Numbered from the stretch's first letter, positions 1 to 8,226 are shown. The stretch: DNA of 50,963 bases from Prevotella sp. (GCA_017524385.1 JAFWSS010000038.1:1-50963), one strand, 5' to 3'. Notes: generated from the sequence alone by a model not told the origin. Made by a program: numbers and translations.

Positions 1-892
1 AATCTGAATAGGTCTCTGTGAATAAGTCGAGGATATATTCTTCAGCACCATCTACCATGTCGTCGGTGCAACATTGATTGGGTAATGTCTTCATGAATAA
101 GACATTAAGCAACCGTTGAACACATGATGTCACCGCATCATAACGGTTGTATACGTCCTCAACGGCCTTGCTTTCAATACTTTTCCCATGTTTTTCAAAC
201 TGTTTCTGAGCAAACTCCACATATTTGTCAACTGATATGGGCCTTAGGTTCATAATCAGCACCGACTGATAGAACGGCCTCGATGGTGACGTGAAGATTT
301 CCCCCATCAAATGGCGTTTGCTGCCAGAAAAGATGAAAGTGGCATTGATACATTTCTGCATGTAGGTTCTGAGCGTTGCCTCAATATTGGGGGATTCTGT
401 GTATTTCGTTATCTGCTGAAATTCGTCAATACATACAATACAAGGTTTATCTGCCTTTCCCAAATATTCGAAAATCTCGTCGAGGGTAGTTTCAGGATGC
501 TCAATATCACCTAAGCCAAGACTCCATGTTGGAAAGTTATTGATATCGTAAGTAATCTCACTACGAAGCGAGCGGAGCAAGTGCAGGAATCCCTCCCATA
601 CGATTTTTCCTTTTGGCTTTAATTCATTCAAGATGGTGCGGCCAAAGACATTTACGAAGTCGCGAAGACTGCTGGTGGCATAGATGTCAATATGAAAGGT
701 GTAATACTTGTCCTTGATTCTGGGCTGTTGGAATAAATGGCGAATCAAATCGGTCTTTCCAACCCGGCGCGGTGATATCAAAGCAATATTGTTGCCATTG
801 GTAGTCAGTTCTAACAATTGGCTTGTTTCCTTCACTCTGTCGCAGAAATATTCAGGGCCTGCGTACCCTTTTGTTACAAACGGATTATCCAT
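1..892 (-). CDS. AAA+ ATPase (archaeal-ATPase-like), 3' part outside window
   Basis: The gene is open from an ATG at 892 leftward past the window edge, giving 297 visible codons with no stop. The product begins MDNPFVTKGYAGPEYFCDR. A Walker A motif SPRRVGKTDLI lies at about residues 38-50 (GKT at 45-47) and a Walker B motif CIVCIDEFQQI has its acidic pair at D156-E157. This matches the family of P-loop ATPases (archaeal ATPase / AAA, often with a C-terminal winged helix) that is abundant in Bacteroidetes; their cellular role is mostly unknown. There is no signal peptide, so it is probably cytoplasmic. The start is supported by a consensus promoter just upstream and by palindromes overlapping that promoter, which hint at autoregulation. 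The C-terminal domain lies outside the window, so completeness cannot be judged. Confidence 0.85.
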   Translation of the reverse strand, partial: MDNPFVTKGYAGPEYFCDRVKETSQLLELTTNGNNIALISPRRVGKTDLIRHLFQQPRIKDKYYTFHIDIYATSSLRDFVNVFGRTILNELKPKGKIVWEGFLHLLRSLRSEITYDINNFPTWSLGLGDIEHPETTLDEIFEYLGKADKPCIVCIDEFQQITKYTESPNIEATLRTYMQKCINATFIFSGSKRHLMGEIFTSPSRPFYQSVLIMNLRPISVDKYVEFAQKQFEKHGKSIESKAVEDVYNRYDAVTSCVQRLLNVLFMKTLPNQCCTDDMVDGAEEYILDLFTETYSD

Positions 893-911
893 ATTTTTCT
901 TCTTGTGAATG

Positions 912-942
912 CAAAGATAACAGAAATATAGAATTTATCCAA
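912..942 (-). promoter_or_regulatory. Bacteroidetes-type promoter of the AAA+ ATPase gene
   Basis: Read on the minus strand, TTG at 942-940 is followed after 20 nt by TATCTTTG (919-912), a good match to the -33 TTG / -7 TAnnTTTG consensus. The ATG lies about 20 nt downstream at 892. The -33 element lies inside a perfect 18-bp palindrome. Confidence 0.65.
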
Positions 943-966
943 ATTTGGATAATCCTATTTAGGATA
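935..966. promoter_or_regulatory. Paired palindromes overlapping the -33 box (candidate operator)
   Basis: Positions 935-952 form a perfect 18-bp palindrome with half-sites TTATCC and GGATAA around AAATTT. It is followed directly by ATCCTA-TT-TAGGAT at 952-965, so the TATCC/GGATA half-site recurs four times. The first palindrome covers the -33 TTG of the ATPase promoter, where a bound protein would block RNA polymerase. Repression by the gene's own product is an inference. Confidence 0.5.
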
Positions 967-1143
967 ATTTAAGTTCCTATCACTATGAAACCATCCAAAA
1001 ACCCTTTTATTATCTTCTTTTTAATGCTTAAACAATCTTAACCAATTCTTAAACATTGTTGTCCCTCGACTGCTTAATGGTTGTCAAAAAAATTCAACAA
1101 AGCGACACCAAAGAATCCATTATCGGGTAATAAAAAGTTGAGT

Positions 1144-1198
1144 CCACTTGAAAAAGTGGACAGGGAGCAAAAGGGCGGTGCGCATCTCCCCTCCCTTC
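1144..1198 (+). repeat. Dispersed intergenic repeat, copy 1 (second copy at 48432-48486)
   Basis: About 55 nt here match 48432-48486 at roughly 80-85% identity in the same orientation, including the identical core GGTGCGCATCTCCCC. Both copies are intergenic and both run into another repeat: a G/C-rich hairpin here, and the flanking inverted repeat at the second copy. No open frame explains the conservation. Confidence 0.6.
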
Positions 1199-1286
1199 GC
1201 AGGGGAGGGGTTGGGTTGGGGTGAATAAGTCTTGAAAAACAACAAGTTACAGACCCCATCCCAGCCCCTCCCCTTGAGGGGAGGGG
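1189..1286. repeat. G/C-rich nested inverted repeats
   Basis: Two local hairpins, CCCCTCCC-N-GGGGAGGGG at about 1189-1210 and CCCCTCCCCTTGAGGGGAGG at about 1265-1286, are also related to each other. The stretch at 1200-1222 is nearly the reverse complement of 1253-1275 with two mismatches, so the whole unit could form a large cruciform. It lies between two leftward genes and encodes nothing recognisable. The rest of the 893-1499 gap, apart from promoter, repeats and terminator, is A/T-rich and shows nothing else. Confidence 0.55.
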
Positions 1287-1393
1287 ATAACTAACACCAA
1301 TATTTGCTCAAACAGGATTTTTTAAAGTGGGCTCAAAGTTGAATTATATTCGAAAACAGGCTTGAAAACCGATATCATAAAGCTGCCTCAAAT

Positions 1394-1435
1394 CAAAAAA
1401 AGCACAGCCTCCATACAATATGCATGGAGGCTGTG
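1394..1435 (-). terminator. Rho-independent terminator of the LRR gene
   Basis: A perfect 12-bp stem, CACAGCCTCCAT (1403-1414) with ATGGAGGCTGTG (1424-1435), closes a 9-nt loop. On the minus strand it is followed by a run of T (1402-1395). It lies about 65 nt after the stop codon of the LRR gene. Confidence 0.8.
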
Positions 1436-1499
1436 TTGTGAAGTGAATGATGAAGTCTTACAACTATTTCCACCCGGAATCGTCATCATCCGAATTTTA

Positions 1500-3257
1500 C
1501 TACTCAGAAATCCTTTTTCCATCTGTTAGTATTGTTCCTGAAGACTCACTGACAATAACGATTTTGCCATCTACGATTCTCTTTACGGGGTGAGAGTTGT
1601 GTGTGGGCAATCCATCTATATCGACGTAGATAATACCAGTGGCATCCTCTACTATGCTTTTGAATTCCGACCAATATGGAGAAGACGCATAACGTTCGGT
1701 TGTTCCAGCAGGAACATGTAAGGTCATTCCCAATGTGTGTTGGTAACCATCAAAAATGTTATCATCCAGTTGGATGGGGGTCTGCCAATGTGCATAGACA
1801 TCCTTTAACTTGTATCCATAGGAAAAGGCATCCCTTCCGATGCTTTCAAGGCTCTCTGGCAAGGAAATCGACTCCAACTCTTCCAACTGTGAAAAGGCGT
1901 CTTCGCCAATGGAAGCCAAACCATCCGGCAAAACAATGGTTTTTAGTCGATTGCAAAATGCAAAGGCAGAGCTTCCTATTGTCTTGACTGATGATGGGAT
2001 GGTAATACTTTCCAACTTTGAACACTGCCAAAAGGCATAATTGCCTATTCTTTCGAGACCCTCAGGCAAGTTCACTTTCTTGACACCTGAGCACATGTTG
2101 AAGGTATTGTCTGGTATATAGGTGATGGAAGGAGGAAGTGTTATCGATTTCAACGCATAACAATTAGCAAACATTTCGACTCCCAGTGTGTCGATATGGG
2201 AAAGGTCGGGTAACTTGGTTAGCGATTCACAATCTGAAAATACCCTGTCGCATAATTTATGTACTGATGCCGGATATGTCACCTCCCTCAACTCAGAACA
2301 GCCTATGAAAGTTTCTTCTGGTATGCTGTCCAATGGGTTTTCCAGTATTGCCTTCTTCAGGTTCCAGCCAGTGTTGAACACCGCTTTGCCGAAGTTCTTC
2401 ACTGAAGATGGTACGGTAATTTCTTCTATGTGCGTTTGGCCGAAAGCATTATTCCCAATGGTTTCCACCGAACGTGGAATATTCATCCTTTTGATATGGC
2501 TGCCGTCAAATGCATATTCCGATATGGTCTTCACTGTATTGGGAATCACCACCTCGTCCAAGAAGGTGAAAATAAACGCCCCTTCTCCTATCACCTCTAT
2601 GCCGTCTGGAATCGTATAAGTCTGGCCCTGAGACTCATAATTCGTCATCGGATAATAGAAGAAATATTTGTCGTTGTATAGCGGCGTGACCATTTGGGGA
2701 CAATACATGAATGCTTCATAGCCTACATACTCCAACGATTGAGGTATGTTGATGGATGACAATTCCTGGCAACCTTCGAAAGCATTAGGGCCTATGGCAA
2801 CAAGGTTCTCGCCCACATCCACTTTCTGCAAATCTTCAGCCCAATAGAACGAGAGACTCTCCAGATACAACATTGTATTGGGGAGATACACCTCTGTCAG
2901 CCCTATACAATCACGAAAGGCAAAGACACCTACGCCAACAACCGGGGTGTGCTGTTCACTCACATAGGGAGGAACCTTGATGATGCCAGTATATTTTTCC
3001 GGTCCTGCCACCAATTCACAATAACCTTGCTCTATATAGCGGTAATATAGCATAATTCCCTCTTCATTGGCTTCGCAGAAGTCGTAAGTAGGGGTATCAT
3101 CGTCCTTGATGGCGGCTCGTTCAGGCAGAATGGATGGGAACATGACTCTGGCTTTCTTCAATGTCATGTCACGCAGTATTTCAGATTTGTCTTGTGCCTG
3201 CCCATTCAATGCTACGAAAAAGAGCAGGACGGATAGTGTGGTAAATTTCAGATTCAT
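1500..3257 (-). CDS. Secreted BspA-type leucine-rich repeat (LRR_5) protein
   Basis: The 585-residue product starts at an ATG with a clear signal peptide (residues 1-21, cleavage after GQAQ). From about residue 90 to 510 it consists of repeats of about 23 residues of the form 'I..GAF..C..L..I.IP.SV..IG', the LRR_5 / BspA family pattern (for example IGPNAFEGC, IGNYAFWQC and IGSSAFAFC). Members are surface or secreted proteins linked to adhesion in oral and gut Bacteroidetes. The end, KIVIVSESSGTILTDGKRI, resembles the short Por-type C-terminal tails of Prevotella exported proteins, suggesting type IX secretion. The gene has its own promoter and terminator and so is a single-gene unit. The specific ligand cannot be inferred. 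Confidence 0.88.
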   Translation of the reverse strand: MNLKFTTLSVLLFFVALNGQAQDKSEILRDMTLKKARVMFPSILPERAAIKDDDTPTYDFCEANEEGIMLYYRYIEQGYCELVAGPEKYTGIIKVPPYVSEQHTPVVGVGVFAFRDCIGLTEVYLPNTMLYLESLSFYWAEDLQKVDVGENLVAIGPNAFEGCQELSSINIPQSLEYVGYEAFMYCPQMVTPLYNDKYFFYYPMTNYESQGQTYTIPDGIEVIGEGAFIFTFLDEVVIPNTVKTISEYAFDGSHIKRMNIPRSVETIGNNAFGQTHIEEITVPSSVKNFGKAVFNTGWNLKKAILENPLDSIPEETFIGCSELREVTYPASVHKLCDRVFSDCESLTKLPDLSHIDTLGVEMFANCYALKSITLPPSITYIPDNTFNMCSGVKKVNLPEGLERIGNYAFWQCSKLESITIPSSVKTIGSSAFAFCNRLKTIVLPDGLASIGEDAFSQLEELESISLPESLESIGRDAFSYGYKLKDVYAHWQTPIQLDDNIFDGYQHTLGMTLHVPAGTTERYASSPYWSEFKSIVEDATGIIYVDIDGLPTHNSHPVKRIVDGKIVIVSESSGTILTDGKRISE

Positions 3258-3445
3258 TATGTGTCTTTTTTAAGTACAATGCCGTTTCTTTGTTATGTCT
3301 CCTGCCTTCGAGATTATACCTATGGATTAGTCTTCTCCGTCTGTCAGGCTGATGTAGTCATCTTCATTCTGCTTAATAACCGTTATCTGCGTATTCTGTA
3401 CCGTTATCTTTGCCATATTGTCTTGTGTATTTCAAACTTTGGATG

Positions 3446-3474
3446 CAAAGTTATAACTTTTCCAGCAACTACAA
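3446..3474 (-). promoter_or_regulatory. Candidate promoter of the LRR gene
   Basis: On the minus strand TTG (3474-3472) is followed after 18 nt by TAACTTTG (3453-3446). The spacing is slightly short and implies a leader of about 180 nt before the ATG at 3257, so the call is moderate. Confidence 0.4.
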
Positions 3475-3796
3475 CTAATTTGTCATTAAAATAGGGTTAA
3501 GAGAACGCCTTTCACCCTATTCTTCACACCTTCAATGAAGCCCCAAAATATGCTTTTATTGTCAGTCAGATTTGACAAACGTATCAGATTACCCGTCCTC
3601 TTGATACATACTTGATTCCCCGGTATTAAAATGACAAGATAGACAAAGGGAAAAGTCTTATTTTTGTCATTTGAAATGATGTGATGGTAGTTGTAACAAA
3701 TATCAGCGAAGCAGAAAAATGATCATATATCGGGAAATCATTGCCGGGGCGCGACAGCCAAACGTGCTTCAAATGACAGCAGTTGTGACAGAGAAT

Positions 3797-4012
3797 GTGA
3801 CGGGTGGTGTGACGCTCCTTGTGACGGGTGGTGTGACGCTTCTTGTGACGGGTGGTGTGACGTTTTCAGACACTATGAAACCAGGTTCAACAAATTGTAA
3901 TTCAATCAGTTGTGAACGCGACCATTTGGAGGGTGTGACGCTTGGTGTGACGGATGGTGTGACGGGTGGTGTGACGTTCCTTGTGACGGGTGATGTGACG
4001 CTCTGTGTGACA
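3797..4012 (+). repeat. Degenerate GTGACG tandem repeats in two blocks
   Basis: Three 24-nt units beginning GTGACGGGTGGTGTGACG lie at 3797-3820, 3821-3844 and 3845-3868. A second block (about 3932-4012) repeats a 12-nt sub-unit GGTGTGACGNNN. The unit length is a multiple of three, so both strands remain open and would encode VT-rich peptides (VTGGVT on plus, VTPPVT on minus). The 60-nt spacer between blocks is unrelated. Confidence 0.8.
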
Positions 4013-4200
4013 ACAAAAAAAGAAAAAAACAAAAGAAAGAAGAAATTCCCCCTGCACCCCCTAAAGAAGAAAAAAAACAAAAAAAGAAAAAAACAACCAC
4101 ACATACGCGCGTGCATGCGAGAAAAATCCGGCAGGAAAACTCGAAGAGCGACGACAGCCATCCTTGCCACACTCGCTCCCAGCCGAGAATGTACTCACCG

Positions 4201-4248
4201 TCCCATACGCCGCCATTTGAAAAGTCCCATATGGCGCCATTTGAAAAG
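4201..4248 (+). repeat. 24-bp tandem duplication
   Basis: Copies at 4201-4224 and 4225-4248 share 22 of 24 bases and both end in GCCATTTGAAAAG. The second contains the palindromes CATATG and GGCGCC. It lies about 80 nt upstream of the promoter of the membrane-protein gene. Confidence 0.7.
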
Positions 4249-4329
4249 AAGACTGTCACAGAATGGAAAAATCCTTCCCATACATCAAAAAAACTTCTTT
4301 GTTCGTGCTGCTTTCCGCTTGATTTGCAC

Positions 4330-4337
4330 TATCTTTG
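4330..4337 (+). promoter_or_regulatory. -7 element of the membrane-protein gene
   Basis: TATCTTTG matches the Bacteroidetes -7 consensus and lies 45 nt before the chosen ATG at 4383. No TTG sits at the ideal -33 distance. Because transcription would start near 4343, an upstream in-frame ATG at 4335 cannot be the start. Confidence 0.5.
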
Positions 4338-4382
4338 CATTGTCATCAAAACAAGTTTACCACCGAATCGTATAATATTATT

Positions 4383-5048
4383 ATGGCAGAAAAAAAGAAT
4401 GGAAAGAAAAGCAAGGGCCTGGAGCCGAAAATCAATTGCGACTATCGTGTGAAACTCTATGAGGACGGCAAGTATCATTGGATGTACGACGTCAACTTGC
4501 TGAAAAACCCGGCAGTGCTGATTGATGTGTTCAGGGTGCTGGGTTGGACTGTGGGCATCGTGGCCTTCATCATCGCTATGATACAGGCTTGCGAGAATGG
4601 CATGCGTGCGGAAGACATGCTGTTCGGCCTGAAGTTGATAGGTATCATGATGGCCGTCATGTTCGTGCTCGGCATACTGGGTTACTTGATTTATGCCGCG
4701 ATGTCGGGCTGGGTATATTCGGCACATTTCACCATGGATGAGCAAGGCGTGGTGCATGAGCAGTCGGCCCGTGCGGATAAAGTGGCGAAGCGCATCGGGT
4801 GCCTCACCGTTCTTGTCGCACTCCTGGCACGCAAGCCCGGCGTGGCGGGGACGGGCATGTTGGCGGCAAGCCGTACGACGATGTCCTCCAAATTCTCTTC
4901 AGTCAAGATGGTGAAGGCAATCCGGCGGATGAACACCATCAAGGTGAATGAACGCTTTGGAAAGAACCGCGTGTATGTCAGCGACGAGGACTTCGACTTC
5001 GTCTATGACTACATCACATCACGCTGCACGAACGCAAAAATCAAGTGA
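4383..5048 (+). CDS. Hypothetical inner-membrane protein with two membrane segments
   Basis: The 221-residue product starts MAEKKNGKKSKG, chosen over the in-frame ATG at 4335 because that codon lies before the likely transcription start. A basic N-terminus is followed by a soluble stretch and two hydrophobic segments at about residues 55-78 and 85-112, then a cytoplasmic C-terminal half rich in basic residues. A third weakly hydrophobic stretch (IGCLTVLVALLA) lies near residue 140. There is no signal peptide or known motif, so function is unknown. The gene stands alone between repeat-rich spacers and shares no operon with its neighbours. Confidence 0.7.
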   Translation: MAEKKNGKKSKGLEPKINCDYRVKLYEDGKYHWMYDVNLLKNPAVLIDVFRVLGWTVGIVAFIIAMIQACENGMRAEDMLFGLKLIGIMMAVMFVLGILGYLIYAAMSGWVYSAHFTMDEQGVVHEQSARADKVAKRIGCLTVLVALLARKPGVAGTGMLAASRTTMSSKFSSVKMVKAIRRMNTIKVNERFGKNRVYVSDEDFDFVYDYITSRCTNAKIK

Positions 5049-5052
5049 GTAG

Positions 5053-5092
5053 AGTAGGAGCGAGTAGGAGCTAATAGGAGCAAGTAGGAGGG
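5053..5092 (+). repeat. 10-nt tandem repeat, four units
   Basis: Four units of AGTAGGAGCN follow the stop codon of the membrane-protein gene with few changes, then decay into purine-rich sequence (GGGAGAGGCCGAGAGAG) to about 5145. No coding or terminator function is evident. Confidence 0.65.
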
Positions 5093-5229
5093 AAAAGTAG
5101 GTTTTTAGGAGAGGCTGAGAGGTATTGGGAGAGGCCGAGAGAGAAAGATGTCGTGGGGGCAAGGCAGCCAAAATGAAGTGTTTTTGAAAAATTAACACTC
5201 AATACACCCCTTATGCCTCTGATTATTTA

Positions 5230-5237
5230 TATTTTTG
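5230..5237 (+). promoter_or_regulatory. -7 element of the exported thioredoxin cluster
   Basis: TATTTTTG lies 48 nt before the ATG at 5285 and is the only promoter-like element ahead of the five-gene run; no clear -33 TTG precedes it. The leader that follows is the 21-bp tandem duplication. Confidence 0.45.
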
Positions 5238-5244
5238 CATCTTA

Positions 5245-5286
5245 ATTGCATAATTTAATAGGTATATTGCGTAATTTAATAGGTAT
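5245..5286 (+). repeat. 21-bp tandem duplication abutting a start codon
   Basis: Two adjacent 21-bp units (5245-5265 and 5266-5286) are identical at 20 of 21 positions; each ends AATTTAATAGGTAT. The second unit's last two bases are the first two of the thioredoxin ATG. The A/T-rich unit therefore forms the leader and ribosome entry region of the gene. Confidence 0.85.
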
Positions 5287-5773
5287 GAAGAAGATTTTCC
5301 TACTGTTTGCCATAGCCTTTTCGTGCATGGCAAGCCATGTAAGTGCCCAACTTCCTGCCATCACCATCAAGACGATGGAGGGCAAGACCATACGCACCGA
5401 CACCCTGTCTAACGAAGGCAAACCGTTCATCATCGATTTCTTCGCCACGTGGTGCAAACCCTGCAACCGCGAACTCGACGCCATCAGCGAGGTGTATGAG
5501 GATTGGCAGGACGAGACCGGTGTGAAAATATTTGCCGTCTCGACAGACCAGGCCCAGAACATCAACAAGGTGAAGCCTTTGGTCGACAACCACGGCTGGA
5601 CCTACGACGTGCTGCTCGACACCAACAGCGAGTTTATGAAAGCCCTTGGCATTCAGATGATTCCCGCCACCTTTGTCCTCGATGGCAACGGCAAGATAGT
5701 GTACCGCCATGTAGGTTATAACGAAGGCGAAGAGCAAGAACTCATCGAAAAGGTTCGTGAACTTGTGAAATAG
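5285..5773 (+). CDS. Exported TlpA/ResA-like thioredoxin
   Basis: The 162-residue product has a signal peptide (about residues 1-22, ending HVSAQ) and a thioredoxin fold with the active site FFATWCKPC (cysteines 57 and 60) and a cis-proline motif MIPATFV further on. This is the TlpA/ResA type of periplasmic disulfide oxidoreductase, which reduces or rearranges disulfides of exported proteins. The ATG at 5285 is used because translation from 5246 would add residues encoded by the tandem repeat in front of a clear signal peptide. It lies 2 nt before the next gene and leads a run in which two further proteins carry CxxC Omp28/thioredoxin-like motifs, suggesting a shared redox role outside the cytoplasm. 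Confidence 0.88.
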   Translation: MKKIFLLFAIAFSCMASHVSAQLPAITIKTMEGKTIRTDTLSNEGKPFIIDFFATWCKPCNRELDAISEVYEDWQDETGVKIFAVSTDQAQNINKVKPLVDNHGWTYDVLLDTNSEFMKALGIQMIPATFVLDGNGKIVYRHVGYNEGEEQELIEKVRELVK

Positions 5774-5775
5774 CC

Positions 5776-7419
5776 ATGAGGACGTATGTTGCATTGTTGG
5801 CCGTCATGCTTGCCATCCCCATGGTGATGACGGCCCAGAACGAGGGCGGCAGCGGCGTGACGGTCACCGGGAGCATCCAGAGCGATGTGCTCTTCCCCCA
5901 AGAGGATGAGGACATCGGAACGATGGATTATGACCACAAGGTGCTCACCAACAGTTACGCCGACGTCCATGTCATGAGCAAGCATGTGGATGCCGGCGCC
6001 AGGGTGGAGTTCATGCGATTCCCCCTCCCCGGCTACGAGAACGACTTCAAGGGTTGGGGCCTTGCCAACATCTACGCCAAGATGCACACCGACAAGTTGG
6101 AGGTGACGCTTGGCAACTTCTACGAGCAGTTTGGCAGCGGTTTCATCCTCCGCACTTATGAAGAGCGGAGCCTCGGGGTGGACAACTCCCTCCTTGGTGC
6201 CCGCGTGATGGCGAAGCCCCTGAAGGGCGTCACAGTGAAGGGCCTTGCCGGTTGGCAGCGCCGTTATTGGAGTTACAACGACGCCCTCGTCTCCGGCGGC
6301 GACTTGCAACTCAGCATCGACCAGTGGTCGAAAGCCCTTCAAGACAACGGCACCTATCTGTCGCTCGGAGCATCGATGGTGAACAAGCACGAGCGCCCGG
6401 AGGAACTGATGTGGGATGTCAACCATCGCCTCAACGTCCCCGAAAACGTCAACGCTTTCGACTTCAGGGCCAGCCTGCAGAAGGGCAATGTCAGCGTGCT
6501 GGCAGAATATGCCTTCAAGACGCAAGACCCCTCCATCGACAACCAGTTCATCTATCGCAAGGGTCAAGTGGCCATGCTCTCCGCCTCTTATTCCAAGCGG
6601 GGCATGAGCCTTCTGTTGCAAGCCAAGCGCAGCGACAATATGGCGTTTCGGTCAAACCGTATGGAAAGAGGCACATCGTCGTTCATCAATCACCTTCCCG
6701 CCTTCACCCTCGACCACACCTACGCCCTCGCCGCGCTGTATCCCTATGCCACACAACCCGACGGGGAATGGGCCTATCAGGCGGAACTGGGCTACAACTT
6801 CAAGCGCAACACGTTTTTGGGAGGGAAATACGGCACCAACGTGAAGGTGAACTTCTCCCATGTCCACAGCATCGACAAGAACATCTACGAAGACGGCACC
6901 GCCCACGACACCAACGGCTATGGGTCGGCGTTCTGGAAATGGGGCGACGGCATGTATTACCAAGACCTGGACATCCAGGTGGACAAGCGCATCACCAAGG
7001 CCTTCAAGCTCAACCTTATGTATATGAACCAGTTCTACAACAAGACGGTGATAGAGGGCGAGGGCGGCATGGTACACTCCGACATCTTCGTCGCCGACGG
7101 AAAGTACAAGTTCAACAACAAGGTCACGCTCAGGGGAGAGTTGCAATACCTTGCCACCAATGAGGACGAGGGCGACTGGGCCTTCGCGCTGCTGGAACTC
7201 TCCGTGCTGCCCCGTCTGATGTTCACCGTCTCCGACATGTACAACTGCGGCGAGACCGACCTTCACTATTACCAAGGCTTGGTCACCTTCACCTACGGCG
7301 CCCATCGCCTGCAGGCCGGATACGGCCGCACCCGCGCCGGTTACAACTGTTCCGGTGGTGTCTGCCGCTACGTACCAGCCACCAAGGGCTTCACTTTGTC
7401 GTACAACTACAACTTCTGA
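5776..7419 (+). CDS. Predicted outer-membrane beta-barrel (DUF6029-like)
   Basis: The 547-residue product has a signal peptide (about residues 1-20, ending MTAQ) followed by alternating amphipathic strands rich in aromatic residues, ending in LSYNYNF with a terminal phenylalanine as in outer-membrane barrels. The segments GNFYEQFGSGFILRTYEER and 'DNSLLGARV' fit the DUF6029 family, which in Bacteroidetes accompanies thioredoxin and Omp28 genes. It begins 2 nt after the thioredoxin stop and ends 6 nt before the Omp28 lipoprotein, so the three are almost certainly cotranscribed. Biochemical role is unknown. Confidence 0.75.
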   Translation: MRTYVALLAVMLAIPMVMTAQNEGGSGVTVTGSIQSDVLFPQEDEDIGTMDYDHKVLTNSYADVHVMSKHVDAGARVEFMRFPLPGYENDFKGWGLANIYAKMHTDKLEVTLGNFYEQFGSGFILRTYEERSLGVDNSLLGARVMAKPLKGVTVKGLAGWQRRYWSYNDALVSGGDLQLSIDQWSKALQDNGTYLSLGASMVNKHERPEELMWDVNHRLNVPENVNAFDFRASLQKGNVSVLAEYAFKTQDPSIDNQFIYRKGQVAMLSASYSKRGMSLLLQAKRSDNMAFRSNRMERGTSSFINHLPAFTLDHTYALAALYPYATQPDGEWAYQAELGYNFKRNTFLGGKYGTNVKVNFSHVHSIDKNIYEDGTAHDTNGYGSAFWKWGDGMYYQDLDIQVDKRITKAFKLNLMYMNQFYNKTVIEGEGGMVHSDIFVADGKYKFNNKVTLRGELQYLATNEDEGDWAFALLELSVLPRLMFTVSDMYNCGETDLHYYQGLVTFTYGAHRLQAGYGRTRAGYNCSGGVCRYVPATKGFTLSYNYNF

Positions 7420-7425
7420 TTCGAC

Positions 7426-8226
7426 ATGCAACCACTCAGATATCTTTTTTTGCCGCTCCTCACACTCCTCCTGCTCGCTGCTTGCAGCGAAATCGATGAG
7501 GACGAGCGACTCATTTACGTCAAGCCCGACCCCGTGGGGCGCAACGTGCTCATCGAGGACTTCACCGGGCAGCGGTGTGTGAACTGTCCCACTGCCACGT
7601 CGGAGATAGAGAAACTGCAGGAGTATTATGGTGCCGACCATGTCGTCGCCGTCGGCATTCACAGCGGACCTTTTGCCAAGTCGGTGCGTGGCATCCCTTA
7701 TCCGCTATACACGGAAACAGGCGATGAGTATTACAACTACTGGAAGGTGGAATCGCAACCTATGGGTGTCATCGACCGCTTGGGCACTTGCGACTACAAC
7801 CTCTGGGCAGCAAAGGTGCGTGACGAACTTTCCAAGACCGCACCCCTTTCGCTTGTGGTGACCAGCAGTTGCGACAAGGAAAGTCGCCATGCCGCCATCA
7901 CTGTGAGTGGGAAGGGAGTCGATGGCAGTGTTTCCGGCTCTTTGCAGGTGTGGCTCACCGAAGACGGCATCACCGACTTCCAACTCATGCCCGACGGCAG
8001 CAGGAACGATGCTTACGTGCACAACCACGTGCTTCGCTGCGCTGTCAACGGCACCTGGGGCACGCCTTTCAATATCGGCGAAGGCGAGCAATTCATAATC
8101 AACTTCAACCAGGTCCTCGAGGAAGGCTGGATGCCTGAAAACATGCACGTCGTGGCGTTTGTCTATGATGACAGCGGCGTCTGCCAGGTGAGCACCTGCC
8201 CGGTGGTTCCAGGGTCGGAGAAGTGA
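7426..8226 (+). CDS. Omp28-related lipoprotein with thioredoxin-like CxxC
   Basis: The 266-residue product has a lipoprotein signal LLLLAAC with the lipidated cysteine at position 20. The motif EDFTGQRCVNCPTA (cysteines 51 and 54) followed by a conserved stretch VVAVGIHSGPFA is typical of the Omp28/thioredoxin-like family first described in Porphyromonas. The C-terminal half is beta-rich. It lies 6 nt after the barrel gene and probably acts at the outer membrane together with it. Whether the CVNC pair is redox active is not known. Confidence 0.82.
   Translation: MQPLRYLFLPLLTLLLLAACSEIDEDERLIYVKPDPVGRNVLIEDFTGQRCVNCPTATSEIEKLQEYYGADHVVAVGIHSGPFAKSVRGIPYPLYTETGDEYYNYWKVESQPMGVIDRLGTCDYNLWAAKVRDELSKTAPLSLVVTSSCDKESRHAAITVSGKGVDGSVSGSLQVWLTEDGITDFQLMPDGSRNDAYVHNHVLRCAVNGTWGTPFNIGEGEQFIINFNQVLEEGWMPENMHVVAFVYDDSGVCQVSTCPVVPGSEK

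Larger units (their letters stand above)
3475..4329. other. Gene-poor, repeat-rich stretch
   Basis: No gene is convincing here. The stretch holds a lone -7-like TATTTTTG at 3659-3666, the 24-nt tandem GTGACG repeats, an A-rich purine tract (about 4013-4100), an alternating CACACATACGCGCGTGC tract (about 4097-4120) and a 24-bp duplication at 4201-4248. A plus-strand frame (3719-4375) stays open but gains its length from the repeats, and the opposite strand is also open. This could be the decayed end of a mobile or phage-like gene, but nothing recognisable remains. Confidence 0.5.

Noticed and set aside
3797-4012. Possible CRISPR array
   Set aside because: Units are contiguous, without unique spacers, and no cas gene is nearby.
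3719-4375. Plus-strand 218-codon frame and the opposite-strand frames across the GTGACG repeats
   Set aside because: The frames remain open mainly because 12- and 24-nt repeats avoid stops on both strands; the ends are low-complexity lysine/arginine-rich and no family is recognised.
5716-7662. Long minus-strand frames opposite the DUF6029 and Omp28 genes
   Set aside because: They are antisense shadows of GC-rich codon usage; the plus-strand genes have signal peptides, motifs and operon spacing.
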